Source of the DNA: Lederbergia citrisecunda
GTDB taxonomy: Bacteria > Bacillota > Bacilli > Bacillales > Bacillaceae_C
NCBI RefSeq assembly: GCF_018343695.1
Contig: NZ_JAGYPJ010000001.1
Span: 2,068,223-2,132,222 of the forward strand
Length of the DNA stretch: 64,000 nucleotides
Reading direction: 5' to 3'
This document shows, piece after piece, positions 53,329 through 63,313 of this stretch. Each line of letters opens with the position of its first letter. Within the stretch, counting starts at the first letter, position 1. The position numbers and the translations under genes are program-made. The notes below the pieces were generated by a model. That model did no database searches. It had not been told where the DNA came from and was given only the letters and a program-made list of their open reading frames with translations.

Positions 53329-54795
53329 TTAGTTCCTTCCTTCGATCAAAAGCCGTAATTTTCCACGTACTAGTTTATTCGCTGCATTCCGTGGCAATTC
53401 CTTCACTTGAATAATCCGTTTCGGAATTTTATAAGAAGCTAGCTTCTCCCTACAAAATTGGAGCAGCTCCTCTTCTGTAACATTCTGTCCCACAATAAAA
53501 GCATACGCCACTTGACCCCATGTCGTGTCATTTATTCCAGTCACACCAGCCTCATATACTGTCTCATGCGCCATAAGCACTGCCTCGATTTCAGCGGGAT
53601 ATACATTTTCTCCTCCCGATATAATCAAATCAGAGCGTCGATCTTGCACATATAAAAATCCATCTTCGTCTAAATAGCCAAGATCCCCAGTTAGAAACCA
53701 ACCGTCACAAACAGACATATCATGATGTAAATATCCAGGTGTGATGTTCGGTCCTTTTAATGCAATTTCTCCTGTTTCTAGAGCACTTGCATCTTTTCCA
53801 TCATTTCGAACGATTTTAATTTGTGCTGGAAATAATGGTTTTCCTGCAGAACCAAGCTTTTTGAAACTATCTTCCGGTGACAAAGTAACAATTTGTGAGG
53901 CTGTTTCCGTCATCCCATACGATTGAAAAACGGGAATATGCTTCTTAGCGCATTTTTCTAACAGTGGGAGTGGTGCTGGACCTCCACCTAGTAACATGCA
54001 GCGGAAATTTTCGTGATAAGATTCATCTTTTAAAGCAGTCAGCATTCGATTTAGCATCGCAGTTACAACGGACATAATCGTCACTTTACCACTTTGCAAT
54101 AAAGAATTAGCATACTCTTCATTGAATTCTTCCATTAAGAAAATGGGAATACCGTATATTACGCTTCTCATCAATATCGAGAGTCCACTAATATGAAAAA
54201 TAGGAACTGTACATAGCCATGCATCATTTTCTTGTATCCCAAGATTTAAGGAGGATCCTATCGCACTCCACCAATGGTTCCCATATGTTTGTTGAACTCC
54301 TTTTGGCTTTCCGGTAGTGCCTGAAGTGTACATAATAGAACTGATATCATCAAGATCAAACTCGGAATGAATGTTTACTATATGTTTAGCAGAGGTTATA
54401 AGATCTTCAATGGAACAAGATTGAAGATCAGCACATAATCGTTCAAGGTCCTCGGCAGTTGTAGAAAAATCTAGATCGTAAAATAAAACCGTGGTCTCAC
54501 TATCATTTATCTGATAACTTAACTCAGATGCCGTAAGACGACTGTTTAGAAATACGATTTCTGCCCCTACCAATTGTAAAGCATGTACCAGAAATACAGT
54601 CTTTGGCCGATTTTTCATAAGGATTGCTACTCTAGAATGATGAGAAATTGAATATCCGGATAGTTTCATTGCGTAATCAAGAACTATTTCCTTTAGTTCT
54701 TGAAAAGACCATGTTTGTTCGTTAAACACAAGTGCGGTTCGAGTTGGTGTTAAATGAGTTCTTTGCAATAGCCAATTTGGAATCATTTCTCCCAT
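53329..54795 (-). CDS. menE: o-Succinylbenzoate-CoA ligase
   Basis: This is a 488-residue acyl-CoA synthetase of the ANL superfamily. The P-loop is MYTSGTTGKPKGVQ near 155, the A5 motif QSYGMTET near 290, and the A7/A8 region is TGDLGYLDEDGFLY near 365. The C-terminal catalytic Lys region reads GKLR near the end. It activates o-succinylbenzoate with CoA for MenB. It is separated from menB by about 70 bases containing a hairpin. Confidence 0.94.
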   Translation of the reverse strand: MGEMIPNWLLQRTHLTPTRTALVFNEQTWSFQELKEIVLDYAMKLSGYSISHHSRVAILMKNRPKTVFLVHALQLVGAEIVFLNSRLTASELSYQINDSETTVLFYDLDFSTTAEDLERLCADLQSCSIEDLITSAKHIVNIHSEFDLDDISSIMYTSGTTGKPKGVQQTYGNHWWSAIGSSLNLGIQENDAWLCTVPIFHISGLSILMRSVIYGIPIFLMEEFNEEYANSLLQSGKVTIMSVVTAMLNRMLTALKDESYHENFRCMLLGGGPAPLPLLEKCAKKHIPVFQSYGMTETASQIVTLSPEDSFKKLGSAGKPLFPAQIKIVRNDGKDASALETGEIALKGPNITPGYLHHDMSVCDGWFLTGDLGYLDEDGFLYVQDRRSDLIISGGENVYPAEIEAVLMAHETVYEAGVTGINDTTWGQVAYAFIVGQNVTEEELLQFCREKLASYKIPKRIIQVKELPRNAANKLVRGKLRLLIEGRN

Positions 54796-54826
54796 GATGT
54801 GAAGACCCTCCTAAAAATTAAATAAG

Positions 54827-54852
54827 AGCCTGAATGGAAAATCCATCAGGCT
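54827..54852 (-). terminator. Hairpin between menB and menE
   Basis: On the minus strand AGCCTGATGGA and TCCATTCAGGCT pair with one bulged base, followed by CTCTTATTTAATTTTT. It may attenuate menEC relative to menFDHB. Confidence 0.6.
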
Positions 54853-54865
54853 AGCAAATAATATA

Positions 54866-55684
54866 TTAAGGAAATCTTGGGAATTGCCCGAAGTCCGGTT
54901 TACGTTTTTCTTTGAATGCATCTCGGCCTTCTTTCGCTTCATCTGTTGTATAGTAAAGAAGCGTCGCATCGCCAGCCAATTGTTGAAGTCCCGCAAGACC
55001 ATCAGTATCTGCATTAAAAGCTGCCTTCAAGAAGCGCAAAGCCGTAGGACTTTTTTCAAGCATTTCTTCACACCACTTAACTGTTTCTTCTTCCAATTGT
55101 TCCAAAGGAACTACCGTATTGACTAGACCCATATCAAGTGCTTCTTGCGCGTTATATTGACGGCATAAGAACCAAATTTCCTTTGCTTTTTTATGGCCAA
55201 CAATGCGTGCCAAGTATCCGGAACCATATCCAGCATCGAAGCTTCCCACTTTTGGTCCTGTTTGCCCGAAAATAGCGTTATCGGCTGCGATCGTTAAATC
55301 ACAAACGACATGGAGAACGTGACCGCCTCCGATCGCATACCCTGCTACCATGGCAACTACTGGTTTCGGAATAACTCTTATAAGTCTTTGTAAATCAAGG
55401 ACGTTTAAACGCGGGATATTGTCTTCACCAACATATCCTCCATGACCACGCACTTTTTGATCTCCACCTGAACAGAATGCTTTTCCACCAGTACCTGTTA
55501 AAACAATAACGCCGACTTTTTCATCGTCACGTGCATATGCAAAAGCGTCGATTAACTCCATAACCGTTTTCGGTCTAAAGGCATTATGTACTTCTGGGCG
55601 ATTTATTGAAATTTTGGCTATCCCATTATATGTTTCATATAAAATATCTTCGTATTCTCTTTCTTTAGTCCAATTAAATGCCAT
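54866..55684 (-). CDS. menB: 1,4-Dihydroxy-2-naphthoyl-CoA synthase
   Basis: This 272-residue crotonase-family enzyme cyclises o-succinylbenzoyl-CoA. Motifs include [17 protein letters not shown] near 80-96 and [11 protein letters not shown] near 128 (oxyanion hole), with a C-terminal [12 protein letters not shown] typical of MenB. The start is the ATG at 55684 after AAAGGAGG; the longer frame begins inside menH. It overlaps nothing but lies close to menH. Confidence 0.96.
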   Translation of the reverse strand: MAFNWTKEREYEDILYETYNGIAKISINRPEVHNAFRPKTVMELIDAFAYARDDEKVGVIVLTGTGGKAFCSGGDQKVRGHGGYVGEDNIPRLNVLDLQRLIRVIPKPVVAMVAGYAIGGGHVLHVVCDLTIAADNAIFGQTGPKVGSFDAGYGSGYLARIVGHKKAKEIWFLCRQYNAQEALDMGLVNTVVPLEQLEEETVKWCEEMLEKSPTALRFLKAAFNADTDGLAGLQQLAGDATLLYYTTDEAKEGRDAFKEKRKPDFGQFPRFP

Positions 55685-55698
55685 TTTATTTCCTCCTT

Positions 55699-56511
55699 TT
55701 ATGTAATTTGGCACAAAAACTCCTTCACTATTGTACCAAACTTTTTAGAATCCTCCACGTGAATTGCATGTCCTACCCCTCTCACTTCGATAAGATTGGC
55801 ATTGGACATTAATATTTGCATTTCTTTTGATATCGTGCAGAACTTTGGATCAAGTTCACCACTAAGTAATAATACAGGCATTTCGATAGAAGCAAGTATA
55901 TCCCACCATGATGGCTGCATACCTGTTCCCATTCCTCTTAAACTATTCACCAATCCAATAGGGGTGTTTGAGAGTCTTTGTTTCCTGATTTGCTCTCGTA
56001 CTGATTTCAAAATACTATTTTGCGTCTTAAACAAAGGTATATTTTCCCAATAATTAACAAACTCCTCTATTCCCTGCTGTAAAATCATTTGGCAAAGCTG
56101 CTCATCTGCTTGCATACGTAAACTACGCTCTTCATTCGTTCTTAGTCCCGGCGAAGCACTTTCAAGAACTAGACTATTTACTCGTTCAGGGTAGAAAAGC
56201 GCAAAACTTAAAGCAAGCCTTCCCCCCATCGAATAACCAATCATATGAGCTTTATTTAACGAAAGATGGTTCATAATATTATTTATTTGAAAAGCGACTT
56301 GTTCCATTGTATATTTGCTTACATCTGTCGGTGAAGAAGTTTTCCCATGGCCAATAATATCGATTGAAATGACTTGAAAGGAGTCAATTAAATATGGTTT
56401 TATTGCATTCCATGTTGAACAATCACCTGTAAACCCATGCAGAAGAATGAGTGGTTCTCCATTTCCCGAAATCTCATAATAATAATCAATGCTATCGACG
56501 GTTACATTCAT
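55699..56511 (-). CDS. menH: SHCHC synthase (MenH), alpha/beta hydrolase
   Basis: This 270-residue alpha/beta hydrolase has the nucleophile elbow [11 protein letters not shown] near 94-104, an oxyanion region [12 protein letters not shown] near 23-34, the Asp in LSGELDPKF near 212 and the His in VGHAIHVED near 245. It eliminates pyruvate from SEPHCHC to give SHCHC. It overlaps the end of menD by four bases, so translation is coupled. Confidence 0.92.
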   Translation of the reverse strand: MNVTVDSIDYYYEISGNGEPLILLHGFTGDCSTWNAIKPYLIDSFQVISIDIIGHGKTSSPTDVSKYTMEQVAFQINNIMNHLSLNKAHMIGYSMGGRLALSFALFYPERVNSLVLESASPGLRTNEERSLRMQADEQLCQMILQQGIEEFVNYWENIPLFKTQNSILKSVREQIRKQRLSNTPIGLVNSLRGMGTGMQPSWWDILASIEMPVLLLSGELDPKFCTISKEMQILMSNANLIEVRGVGHAIHVEDSKKFGTIVKEFLCQIT

Positions 56512-58253
56512 TTTTCAGCATCCTGTAGGAATAAATTTATTTCCTGGGAAACCTTTTCCCACATTTCGCGATGAGAGAACAAGTTTCTTTCACGATCTGT
56601 CGGAATTTCAATGACATTTAAACCTTCATAACTGACAGAATCTAAAATGGCCATTTTTAAACTTTCCCAGTCAAAGATTTTTGTATATTGACCATGATAC
56701 ATTTGTACAGCATGTTCATAATTTAACCCAGTAGGTGTCCCAAATAAAACTTCAAAATGCTTAGGCTCACTGTACTGTGGTAAATAGGAGAAGATTCCCC
56801 CTCCGTCATTATTAAGCAAGATAATTGTAATGTTCAATTTATGTAATTTTGCCATCAGTAAACCATTTAAATCATGGAAAAAAGAAAGATCACCAATGAC
56901 GAGAAAAAGAGGCCGTTTATATACAGCTGCTCCTAATGCTGTGGAGACAACACCATCTATTCCATTAGCTCCTCGGTTTGCCATGACCGTAATATTTTTA
57001 TTATTTTTATGGAAAAACGTATCCACGTCACGAATTGGCATGCTGTTTCCAACAAAAATCGTACTGTCAACAGGAAGAAGATTTGCTAGTTCATAGACTA
57101 CCTTTCCTTCTTCAAGCTCATCGATTATTTGCAGATGGTTTGCAATTGTTTTTTTGGCTATTTCATCTAGTTCCAACCATTTGGAAAGCCATTTAGATGA
57201 TTTTTGCTCCTGAATCAATGTGGCTAAATCATTACAAAACACTGTTTCGTTACATTGGACCATCGTCGTACCTACATAATTTGGGTCTCTCCATTTGGAC
57301 CCACTATCCACAACGATATGCTCGATATCATTCAAGTTTTTCATATAAATGGAAAGTGACTTCGATACCGGTGCTCCCCCGAAGCGAATAATAATTTCTG
57401 GATTCAGTAGATTGACCACATTTTTCCCTTTTAGGATTGCATCATAACTATCAACTACAGTCGTTTCTGATATAGAAGTACTTCTAAGTTGCGAGAGTGG
57501 ATCTGCTAAAATCGGGTAACCGAGTTTTTTCGCTAATGTCGTAACAGCTTCGGTAAAATCGGGTTCTTCTATCAGACCACAAATAATTAATCCTCTTTCA
57601 ATTCCTTGCCACTGATCAGCTATTTTCTTTAATTTATCGTATGGAAGAAAATGGATGCCACCTTCAATATTAATAGACTTTTCTTCTTCATGAAAAGGAT
57701 AAGGATCAAGTATAGGTAGCAGTGGCTCTCGAAATGGAAAATTCAAATGAACCGGGCCTTTATCTCGCCCTATCGCTTCTTTCACTGCTCTAATCGCTGT
57801 TGTTTTGACATAACGAAGCTGTTCTACTCCTGCTTCAGGCAATGCCATTTCCGCAAACCATTTTACATGGCGCCCATATAAATGAAGCTGATCAATCGCT
57901 TGTGGCGCACCGATATCTCGAAGCTCATGAGGACGATCCGCCGTCATAACAATAAGAGGTACCCCGGAAAGACTTGCCTCTACTACAGCTGGATAATAAT
58001 TGGCGGCAGCCGTTCCCGAAGTACAAAGTAAACCAACCGGATTTCCCGATGCCTTTGCAAGTCCTAAAGCGAAAAATGCAGCTGAACGTTCATCCACATT
58101 CATATATACTTTTATATCACGATGCTCCGAGAACATTAATGCAAGAGGAGTTGAGCGTGAACCAGGGCTTATGACAACATCCTTTATACCAGCTTGGACA
58201 AGACCTGTTATAAATGCAGCAAGATATTTTGTGAGTGCCTCCTGATGACTCAT
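56508..58253 (-). CDS. menD: SEPHCHC synthase (MenD), thiamine diphosphate enzyme
   Basis: This 581-residue ThDP enzyme joins isochorismate and 2-oxoglutarate. The N-terminal block VVISPGSRSTPLALMFSE lies near 24-41 with the following DERSAAFFALGLAKASG. The ThDP-binding GDLSFFHDLNGLL lies near 445. The start and the menF stop overlap by four bases. Confidence 0.95.
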   Translation of the reverse strand: MSHQEALTKYLAAFITGLVQAGIKDVVISPGSRSTPLALMFSEHRDIKVYMNVDERSAAFFALGLAKASGNPVGLLCTSGTAAANYYPAVVEASLSGVPLIVMTADRPHELRDIGAPQAIDQLHLYGRHVKWFAEMALPEAGVEQLRYVKTTAIRAVKEAIGRDKGPVHLNFPFREPLLPILDPYPFHEEEKSINIEGGIHFLPYDKLKKIADQWQGIERGLIICGLIEEPDFTEAVTTLAKKLGYPILADPLSQLRSTSISETTVVDSYDAILKGKNVVNLLNPEIIIRFGGAPVSKSLSIYMKNLNDIEHIVVDSGSKWRDPNYVGTTMVQCNETVFCNDLATLIQEQKSSKWLSKWLELDEIAKKTIANHLQIIDELEEGKVVYELANLLPVDSTIFVGNSMPIRDVDTFFHKNNKNITVMANRGANGIDGVVSTALGAAVYKRPLFLVIGDLSFFHDLNGLLMAKLHKLNITIILLNNDGGGIFSYLPQYSEPKHFEVLFGTPTGLNYEHAVQMYHGQYTKIFDWESLKMAILDSVSYEGLNVIEIPTDRERNLFSHREMWEKVSQEINLFLQDAEK

Positions 58254-59647
58254 AGAATCTCTCCTCCGGTTGCTTTTAGCATAGGTTGAAACTTTATCCT
58301 TGTTTCTTTTAATTCTTCTTCAGAAACGGAATCTGACACTAATCCGCATCCAGCATATAAAAATGCTTTATTTTCTTTTAACAAGCCAGAACGAATTCCT
58401 ACAGCAAATTCTCCATTCCCTTGATAATCCGTCCAGCCGATAGGACCAGCATAAAATCCTCGATCCATATTTTCTTTCTCTCGAATAATCTCTAAGGCTG
58501 CTTTCGTTGGTACTCCTCCTAAAGCCGGTGTCGGGTGTAATTTTTCAACGACGGTAAAGATTGAAAAATCATCATTTGCTTTTCCTGTTACAGGAGTATA
58601 TAAATGCTGGATATCCGGCATTTTCATTAGGATTGGTTCATCTGGTATATTGATTTCAGTACTATATGGCCTTAAAGCATCCTCTATCATTGAAACGACT
58701 AACTCATGTTCAAATAAGTTTTTTTGATCTTTTAAAAGGATTTCTCCAAGCTTTTGATCTTCTTGAATATTTTGGCTGCGTCCGATTGATCCTGCCAAAC
58801 ATGTTGATAAAACATGATCATCCATTTTTTTAATTAGTCTTTCTGGTGATGCTCCTAGGAAACAATAATCCCCAACTTCCAATGCAAAGACAAAACTAGC
58901 AGGCTGCTGTTCAAGTAATCGTTTAATGACATAAGAAGGTTGGGCATTCTCTTCAAACTCAAGCAAAAGCTTTCGCGCAAAAACAACCTTTTTTACATCT
59001 GTTGTTTTTAAAATATTCACGATCTCGTCTACAGATTGAATCCATTGCTCTGGGGCAACCTCTATACTGCTTTTTATGTTTAAAGGATGTTCCTTTAATA
59101 AATTTTCGTCATTCTGTAAATGCTGTACGAACCGATTAGCTTTTTCACGTAAAGATTCAATAGGAACAAGGTCATTTGAGATTGCATTAACGGTTAAATA
59201 ATATTGGTCACCAGCAACGGTTAGCATATATGATGGCAAGTATAATATGGAATGTCCAAAGCTTGCCCATTCTTCTTCAACTTCACTATAAGGATCAAAA
59301 GAAAAACCACCAAATAGAAGCGGTCCTGTTCCTGGAACTCCAGATGGATTATCAATTTCAGCATCCTTAATGATTTGATTCCATTTATTATTCGAAGCTT
59401 GAAATCTGTTTTCAGGATCAACATTAGAAATAGTAGCGGCAATTCCTAATCCGACAGTCCACAATAATCCATCTGAGCTTTTCCAGAAAAATCTATTCCC
59501 GGAAAAAATGGAAGACTGATAATTATAAAATTCCACTGGGTCAAAAAAGTCTATAGGAAGGGTATAACTATAAAGTTTGTTTTTCCTATCAATCAATTCT
59601 TTATGAAAAATGTCGTCCATGCTCGTCTGTGATAATAAGTTAGTCAA
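58250..59647 (-). CDS. menF: Isochorismate synthase
   Basis: This is a 465-residue chorismate-binding enzyme that converts chorismate to isochorismate, the first committed step to menaquinone. The conserved C-terminal domain includes FLGASPERLIK near 268, CLAGSIGR near 285, HPTPALGGVPTKAAL near 368 and AGPIGWTDYQGNGEFAVGIR near 395. The start is TTG after AGGAGAG. It is the first gene of menFDHBEC. In the 398-base divergent gap to menA, TTGAAT and TAGTAT boxes are possible promoter elements, low confidence. Confidence 0.94.
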   Translation of the reverse strand: MTNLLSQTSMDDIFHKELIDRKNKLYSYTLPIDFFDPVEFYNYQSSIFSGNRFFWKSSDGLLWTVGLGIAATISNVDPENRFQASNNKWNQIIKDAEIDNPSGVPGTGPLLFGGFSFDPYSEVEEEWASFGHSILYLPSYMLTVAGDQYYLTVNAISNDLVPIESLREKANRFVQHLQNDENLLKEHPLNIKSSIEVAPEQWIQSVDEIVNILKTTDVKKVVFARKLLLEFEENAQPSYVIKRLLEQQPASFVFALEVGDYCFLGASPERLIKKMDDHVLSTCLAGSIGRSQNIQEDQKLGEILLKDQKNLFEHELVVSMIEDALRPYSTEINIPDEPILMKMPDIQHLYTPVTGKANDDFSIFTVVEKLHPTPALGGVPTKAALEIIREKENMDRGFYAGPIGWTDYQGNGEFAVGIRSGLLKENKAFLYAGCGLVSDSVSEEELKETRIKFQPMLKATGGEIL

Positions 59648-60045
59648 TATGATCTCTCCTAAAAGCCAAAAACTTTAATTACATTTAGTGTAAGTTTTTT
59701 CATACTATAAGTGATAAAATAAATTCAAAGTAAACGATGGCCTCGATAAGGTGGTCCCGACCTTAGCTTAAATTAGATAAAGCCTTCAGTAGAGTTTCAA
59801 TACGAGTTCGTCGAAAAATTAGGAATGAAGATTTGTTAAGTAGACATTGTTTACTTTTTCACTTCTATATTATATATGAATATGGATGCTAAATGTAGCA
59901 ATCATACTTATGGAAAAGATTTCTCTCAATTCCCATATTAAATGGATTGACACAAGCGCACGCATTTCCTACACTTTAATAGGTGTTAAGTTTCTTATAT
60001 AGATTTTTCAGCTTTATTTGTATTATGTAAAGGGAGAGACAAAAA
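59648..60045. other. Divergent menF-menA intergenic region
   Basis: About 398 bases without ORF lie here. On the minus side TTGAAT and TAGTAT, 15 bases apart, lie about 80 bases upstream of menF. I see no conserved riboswitch or long dyad. Promoters for both men units must lie here. Confidence 0.4.
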
Positions 60046-60969
60046 ATGATTATACAGAAAGAATCAGTTGTTCCGGAAGAAACAGGCTGGAGAATATGGT
60101 GGCAGCTTAGTCGACCACATACGTTGACCGCTGCATTTGTTCCAGTATTATTAGGAACAGCATTAGCTATAAAAAGTGTACCCATTCATATTTCATTATT
60201 TGTTGCTATGCTCGTCGCAAGCTTACTTATTCAAACTGCAACAAATATGTTTAATGAGTACTTTGATTACGCTAGAGGGCTTGATAACGAAAACTCCGTC
60301 GGTATTGGTGGTGCGATTGTTCGAAACGGAGTAAAACCCAAAACTGTTCTAGGCCTTGGTTTTCTTCTTTTTGGAATATCGCTCATATTAGGTATTTATA
60401 TTTCAATGAGCAGCAGCTGGTGGATTGCAGTGGTCGGACTAATTTCCATGGCTGTAGGTTATTTTTATACAGGTGGACCAAAACCGATTGCCTATACCCC
60501 ATTCGGTGAGTTAATGTCTGGCTTTTTCATGGGTGTCGTCATTATTCAAATTTCTTATTTCATTCAGACTGGCAATATTTCAAAAATCAGTATTCTTGTT
60601 TCCATTCCAGTGTCTATATTGATTGGAAGTATTATGCTAGCGAATAATATACGGGATTTGGATGGAGATCAGGAAAATGGCCGTAAAACCTTGGCAATCA
60701 TTATCGGAAGGGAAAAAGCAATCGGTCTGTTGGCTAGTATGTTTATCCTTTCATACAGCTGGATTATCTTCTTAATATTTTTTACAGAAACCTCCTTTTG
60801 GCTATTGATTACATTTATCAGCATTCCAAAAGCATTGAAAGCTGTCAAAGGATTCATTGGAAAAACAGAACCTATACAAATGATGCCCGCGATGAAAGCC
60901 ACAGCTCAAACAAATACAATATTTGGCTTTCTGATGGCAATTGGACTTTTCATAAGCTATTTCTCTTAA
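60046..60969 (+). CDS. menA: 1,4-Dihydroxy-2-naphthoate polyprenyltransferase
   Basis: This 307-residue UbiA-family membrane prenyltransferase has eight to nine predicted helices. The first Asp-rich motif is NMFNEYFDYARGLD near 68-81, and the second is NNIRDLDGDQENGRKT near 202-217. It joins DHNA to a polyprenyl diphosphate, giving demethylmenaquinone. AAAGGGAGAG precedes the ATG. It is transcribed away from the menF operon and ends in a strong terminator. Confidence 0.95.
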   Translation: MIIQKESVVPEETGWRIWWQLSRPHTLTAAFVPVLLGTALAIKSVPIHISLFVAMLVASLLIQTATNMFNEYFDYARGLDNENSVGIGGAIVRNGVKPKTVLGLGFLLFGISLILGIYISMSSSWWIAVVGLISMAVGYFYTGGPKPIAYTPFGELMSGFFMGVVIIQISYFIQTGNISKISILVSIPVSILIGSIMLANNIRDLDGDQENGRKTLAIIIGREKAIGLLASMFILSYSWIIFLIFFTETSFWLLITFISIPKALKAVKGFIGKTEPIQMMPAMKATAQTNTIFGFLMAIGLFISYFS

Positions 60970-60972
60970 TCA

Positions 60973-61002
60973 ACACTTGTCTTAACGACAAGTGTTTTTT
61001 TT
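60973..61002 (+). terminator. Terminator after menA
   Basis: ACACTTGTC and GACAAGTGT form a perfect 9-bp stem with a 5-base loop, followed by T8. Confidence 0.93.
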
Positions 61003-61402
61003 GTTGTTCTACCCTACTTTTTCAACCACTTGTCTTTATTCATACTAATGTCAGTACCTATAGAGCAAACTAAAGAAGGAAGAACAGGATATAAGCTTTA
61101 TTTTGATCCTCCAGTTCCTCTTCCTACATTAAGAAGAAAGTTTTGAATGCATGTTTAGCTTTTTGCAAAAAAAGGAAACTATAAGGAAATGGTTGTTTAC
61201 AAACAATAGGTAGGAATGATTTGAAAAGGTGGGTGCACTTAGTTTTAAATAAGGACATCAGGACACTTATCTAAGATATAGGAAACACAGCAATCCCTGT
61301 AGGATTACTCTATGTTGAGAGAAGGGGATAAGAAGGATGCTTAAGCTAGATACTAACAAGTAATGTATGCTTTCTTTACTTTTAACAAAGGGTGTGATGA
61401 CA
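61003..61402 (+). repeat. Gap with degenerate interspersed element, copy 2
   Basis: The 400-base gap before yteA has no gene. Modules AGATATAGGAAACACAGC (61274-61291) and AAGCTAGATACTAACAAG (61343-61360) match the pair at 47957-48043 with nearly the same spacing. The rest is AT-rich without recognised features. Confidence 0.45.
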
Positions 61403-62146
61403 GTGCTGACTCAACAACAATTATCAACTTTAAAAAATGAACTTGTAAATATAAAAAAGCAGCTTACTCAAAACATTCATGAAGACGAAGGAGTTGTCGG
61501 AAGTGCCAATGCAAGGGAGCGAGAATTATCTATGTACGATAATCACCCCGCCGATATGGGAACCGAGCTCTTCGAGCGGGAAAGAGATTTTGCCTTAGCT
61601 ATTCATTCCGAATCAGAACTTGTGAAAGTGGATCAAGCACTTAAAGCAATGGAATCCGGAACATACGGTAAATGTGAGGTTTGCGGAAAAGACATACCTT
61701 ATGAAAGACTGGAAGTAATACCAAATACGACATTTTGTGTAGAACATTCCCCCGAACAAATGCTACATGGAGATCGCCCTGTAGAAGAACAATTGCTGAA
61801 ACCAGCAGTAGATAATTCTTTTGCATTTCGTGACAAAAGAAGTCCTGTAAAAGATTATCAAGATAGTTTTCAAGAAGTTGCAAAATACGGTACATCTGAA
61901 ACGCCCTCCGATTTTGAAGGGGACTTTAACGATTATGATGAATTGTATGATAGTGATATCAAAGATGGATTTGTCGAGGAGTACGAAACTTTCACTGGGA
62001 CAAATATAGATGGAAAAGGTATAAAAACGTATACCTCAGAAGAAAAAATGGAATATGAAGAAACATTGGATGAAGAAGGAATTGAAGCTCCGTTTGGAGA
62101 TGTTCCATATAAATATACGGATGGGTATGTAGATGATGAAAAATAA
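61403..62146 (+). CDS. yteA: YteA, DksA/TraR-type zinc-finger protein
   Basis: This 247-residue protein starts at the GTG at 61403, eight bases after AGGGTG, giving MLTQQQLSTLKNELV as in YteA. A helical N-terminal region (5-75) is followed by a TraR/DksA C4-like finger, CEVCGKDIPYERLEVIPNTTFC near 93-114. An acidic C-terminal tail rich in Asp and Tyr follows. DksA relatives act through the RNA polymerase secondary channel, but the role of YteA is not settled. A strong terminator separates it from the tRNA cluster. Confidence 0.88.
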   Translation: MLTQQQLSTLKNELVNIKKQLTQNIHEDEGVVGSANARERELSMYDNHPADMGTELFERERDFALAIHSESELVKVDQALKAMESGTYGKCEVCGKDIPYERLEVIPNTTFCVEHSPEQMLHGDRPVEEQLLKPAVDNSFAFRDKRSPVKDYQDSFQEVAKYGTSETPSDFEGDFNDYDELYDSDIKDGFVEEYETFTGTNIDGKGIKTYTSEEKMEYEETLDEEGIEAPFGDVPYKYTDGYVDDEK

Positions 62147-62177
62147 AAGGATTTTCTAGTACAAATGATATATAACA

Positions 62178-62207
62178 AAAAAACCATCTCGTAAGATGGT
62201 TTTTTTG
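62178..62207. terminator. Terminator between yteA and the tRNA cluster
   Basis: AAACCATCT and AGATGGTTT pair over 4 bases, with T-rich runs on both strands. It serves yteA and, on the other strand, the converging tRNA operon. Confidence 0.9.
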
Positions 62208-62214
62208 TTATGGA

Positions 62215-62286
62215 TGACCCCTACGGGATTCGAACCCGTGTTACCGCCGTGAAAGGGCGGTGTCTTAACCGCTTGACCAAGGGGCC
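62215..62286 (-). tRNA. tRNA-Glu (TTC)
   Basis: Cloverleaf with anticodon loop CTTTCAC, acceptor GGCCCCT/AGGGGTC and a T loop TTCGAAT. No encoded CCA. It is the last gene of the trnB-type cluster in transcription order. Confidence 0.95.
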
Positions 62287-62299
62287 GATTTAATATGTA

Positions 62300-62390
62300 T
62301 GGCGGAGAAGGAGGGATTTGAACCCTCGCGCCGCTTACGCGACCTATGCCCTTAGCAGGGGCACCTCTTCAGCCACTTGAGTACTTCCCC
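62300..62390 (-). tRNA. tRNA-Ser (GCT)
   Basis: Class II tRNA with a long variable arm, anticodon loop CTGCTAA, CCA encoded. Confidence 0.95.
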
Positions 62391-62400
62391 ATACATGAAA

Positions 62401-62472
62401 CTCCGCAGGTAGGATTCGAACCTACGACCGATCGGTTAACAGCCGATAGCTCTACCACTGAGCTACTGCGGA
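62401..62472 (-). tRNA. tRNA-Asn (GTT)
   Basis: Acceptor TCCGCAG/CTGCGGA, anticodon loop CTGTTAA; no encoded CCA. Confidence 0.95.
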
Positions 62473-62473
62473 A

Positions 62474-62550
<77 letters not shown>

Positions 62551-62561
62551 ATATTAAAATA

Positions 62562-62635
62562 TGGAGCGGGTGAAGGGAATCGAACCCTCATCAACAGCTT
62601 GGAAGGCTGTGGTTTTACCACTAAACTACACCCGC
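62562..62635 (-). tRNA. tRNA-Gly (TCC)
   Basis: Acceptor GCGGGTG/CACCCGC, anticodon loop CTTCCAA, CCA encoded. Confidence 0.95.
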
Positions 62636-62662
62636 ATATATTAATCATAACACAAAATATTT

Positions 62663-62738
62663 TGGGGCGACTAGTGGGAATCGAACCCACGATGTCGGAG
62701 CCACAATCCGATGCGTTGACCATTTCGCCATAGCCGCC
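62663..62738 (-). tRNA. tRNA-His (GTG)
   Basis: Extra 5' G (position -1) typical of tRNA-His, anticodon loop TTGTGGC, CCA encoded. Confidence 0.94.
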
Positions 62739-62766
62739 ATTCTTTTTGCATCGTATGATTTATAAA

Positions 62767-62842
62767 TGGTGGCTCAGGACGGAATCGAACCGCCGACACA
62801 AGGATTTTCAGTCCTTTGCTCTACCGACTGAGCTACTGAGCC
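62767..62842 (-). tRNA. tRNA-Phe (GAA)
   Basis: Acceptor GGCTCAG/CTGAGCC, anticodon loop CTGAAAA, CCA encoded. Confidence 0.95.
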
Positions 62843-62920
62843 AAATTAAGTAATAACGGTATTTTTTTCAAAATTGTCTTTCGACCGATTGAGGTATTAA
62901 GACAGCTTTGTACAAAATAA

Positions 62921-62996
62921 TGGCGGTCCCGACGGGAATCGAACCCGCGATCTCCTGCGTGACAGGCAGGCATGTTAACCGCTACACCACGGGACC
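62921..62996 (-). tRNA. tRNA-Asp (GTC)
   Basis: Acceptor GGTCCCG/CGGGACC, anticodon loop CTGTCAC, CCA encoded. Confidence 0.95.
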
Positions 62997-63029
62997 ATAT
63001 AATCTAGTAAATCTTTAAGTTTACTATTA

Positions 63030-63103
<74 letters not shown>

Positions 63104-63120
63104 ACGATAATAAGTATATA

Positions 63121-63213
63121 TGGCGGAGGAAGAGGGATTCGAACCCCCGCGCGGTTTAACCCGCCTGTCGGTTTTCAAGACCGATCCCTTCAGCCAGACT
63201 TGGGTATTCCTCC
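63121..63213 (-). tRNA. tRNA-Ser (TGA)
   Basis: Class II tRNA with long variable arm, anticodon loop CTTGAAA, CCA encoded. Confidence 0.95.
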
Positions 63214-63228
63214 ACGAATAAAGTTAAA

Positions 63229-63305
63229 TGGTGGACCTTGTAGGACTCGAACCTACGACCGGACGGTTATGAGCCGTCTGCTCTAACCAGCTGAGCTAAA
63301 GGTCC
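63229..63305 (-). tRNA. tRNA with CAT anticodon, probably tRNA-Ile2 (lysidine-modified)
   Basis: Acceptor GGACCTT/AAGGTCC, anticodon loop CTCATAA, CCA encoded. The next gene upstream in transcription is a clear elongator tRNA-Met, and trnB clusters have Met then Ile at this place. Ile2 is therefore the better call than a second Met. Confidence 0.8.
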
Positions 63306-63313
63306 AATAAATA

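Noticed and set aside
61003-61396. Second small gene before yteA
   Set aside because: Only short frames without ribosome binding sites are present; the region contains the decayed repeat.
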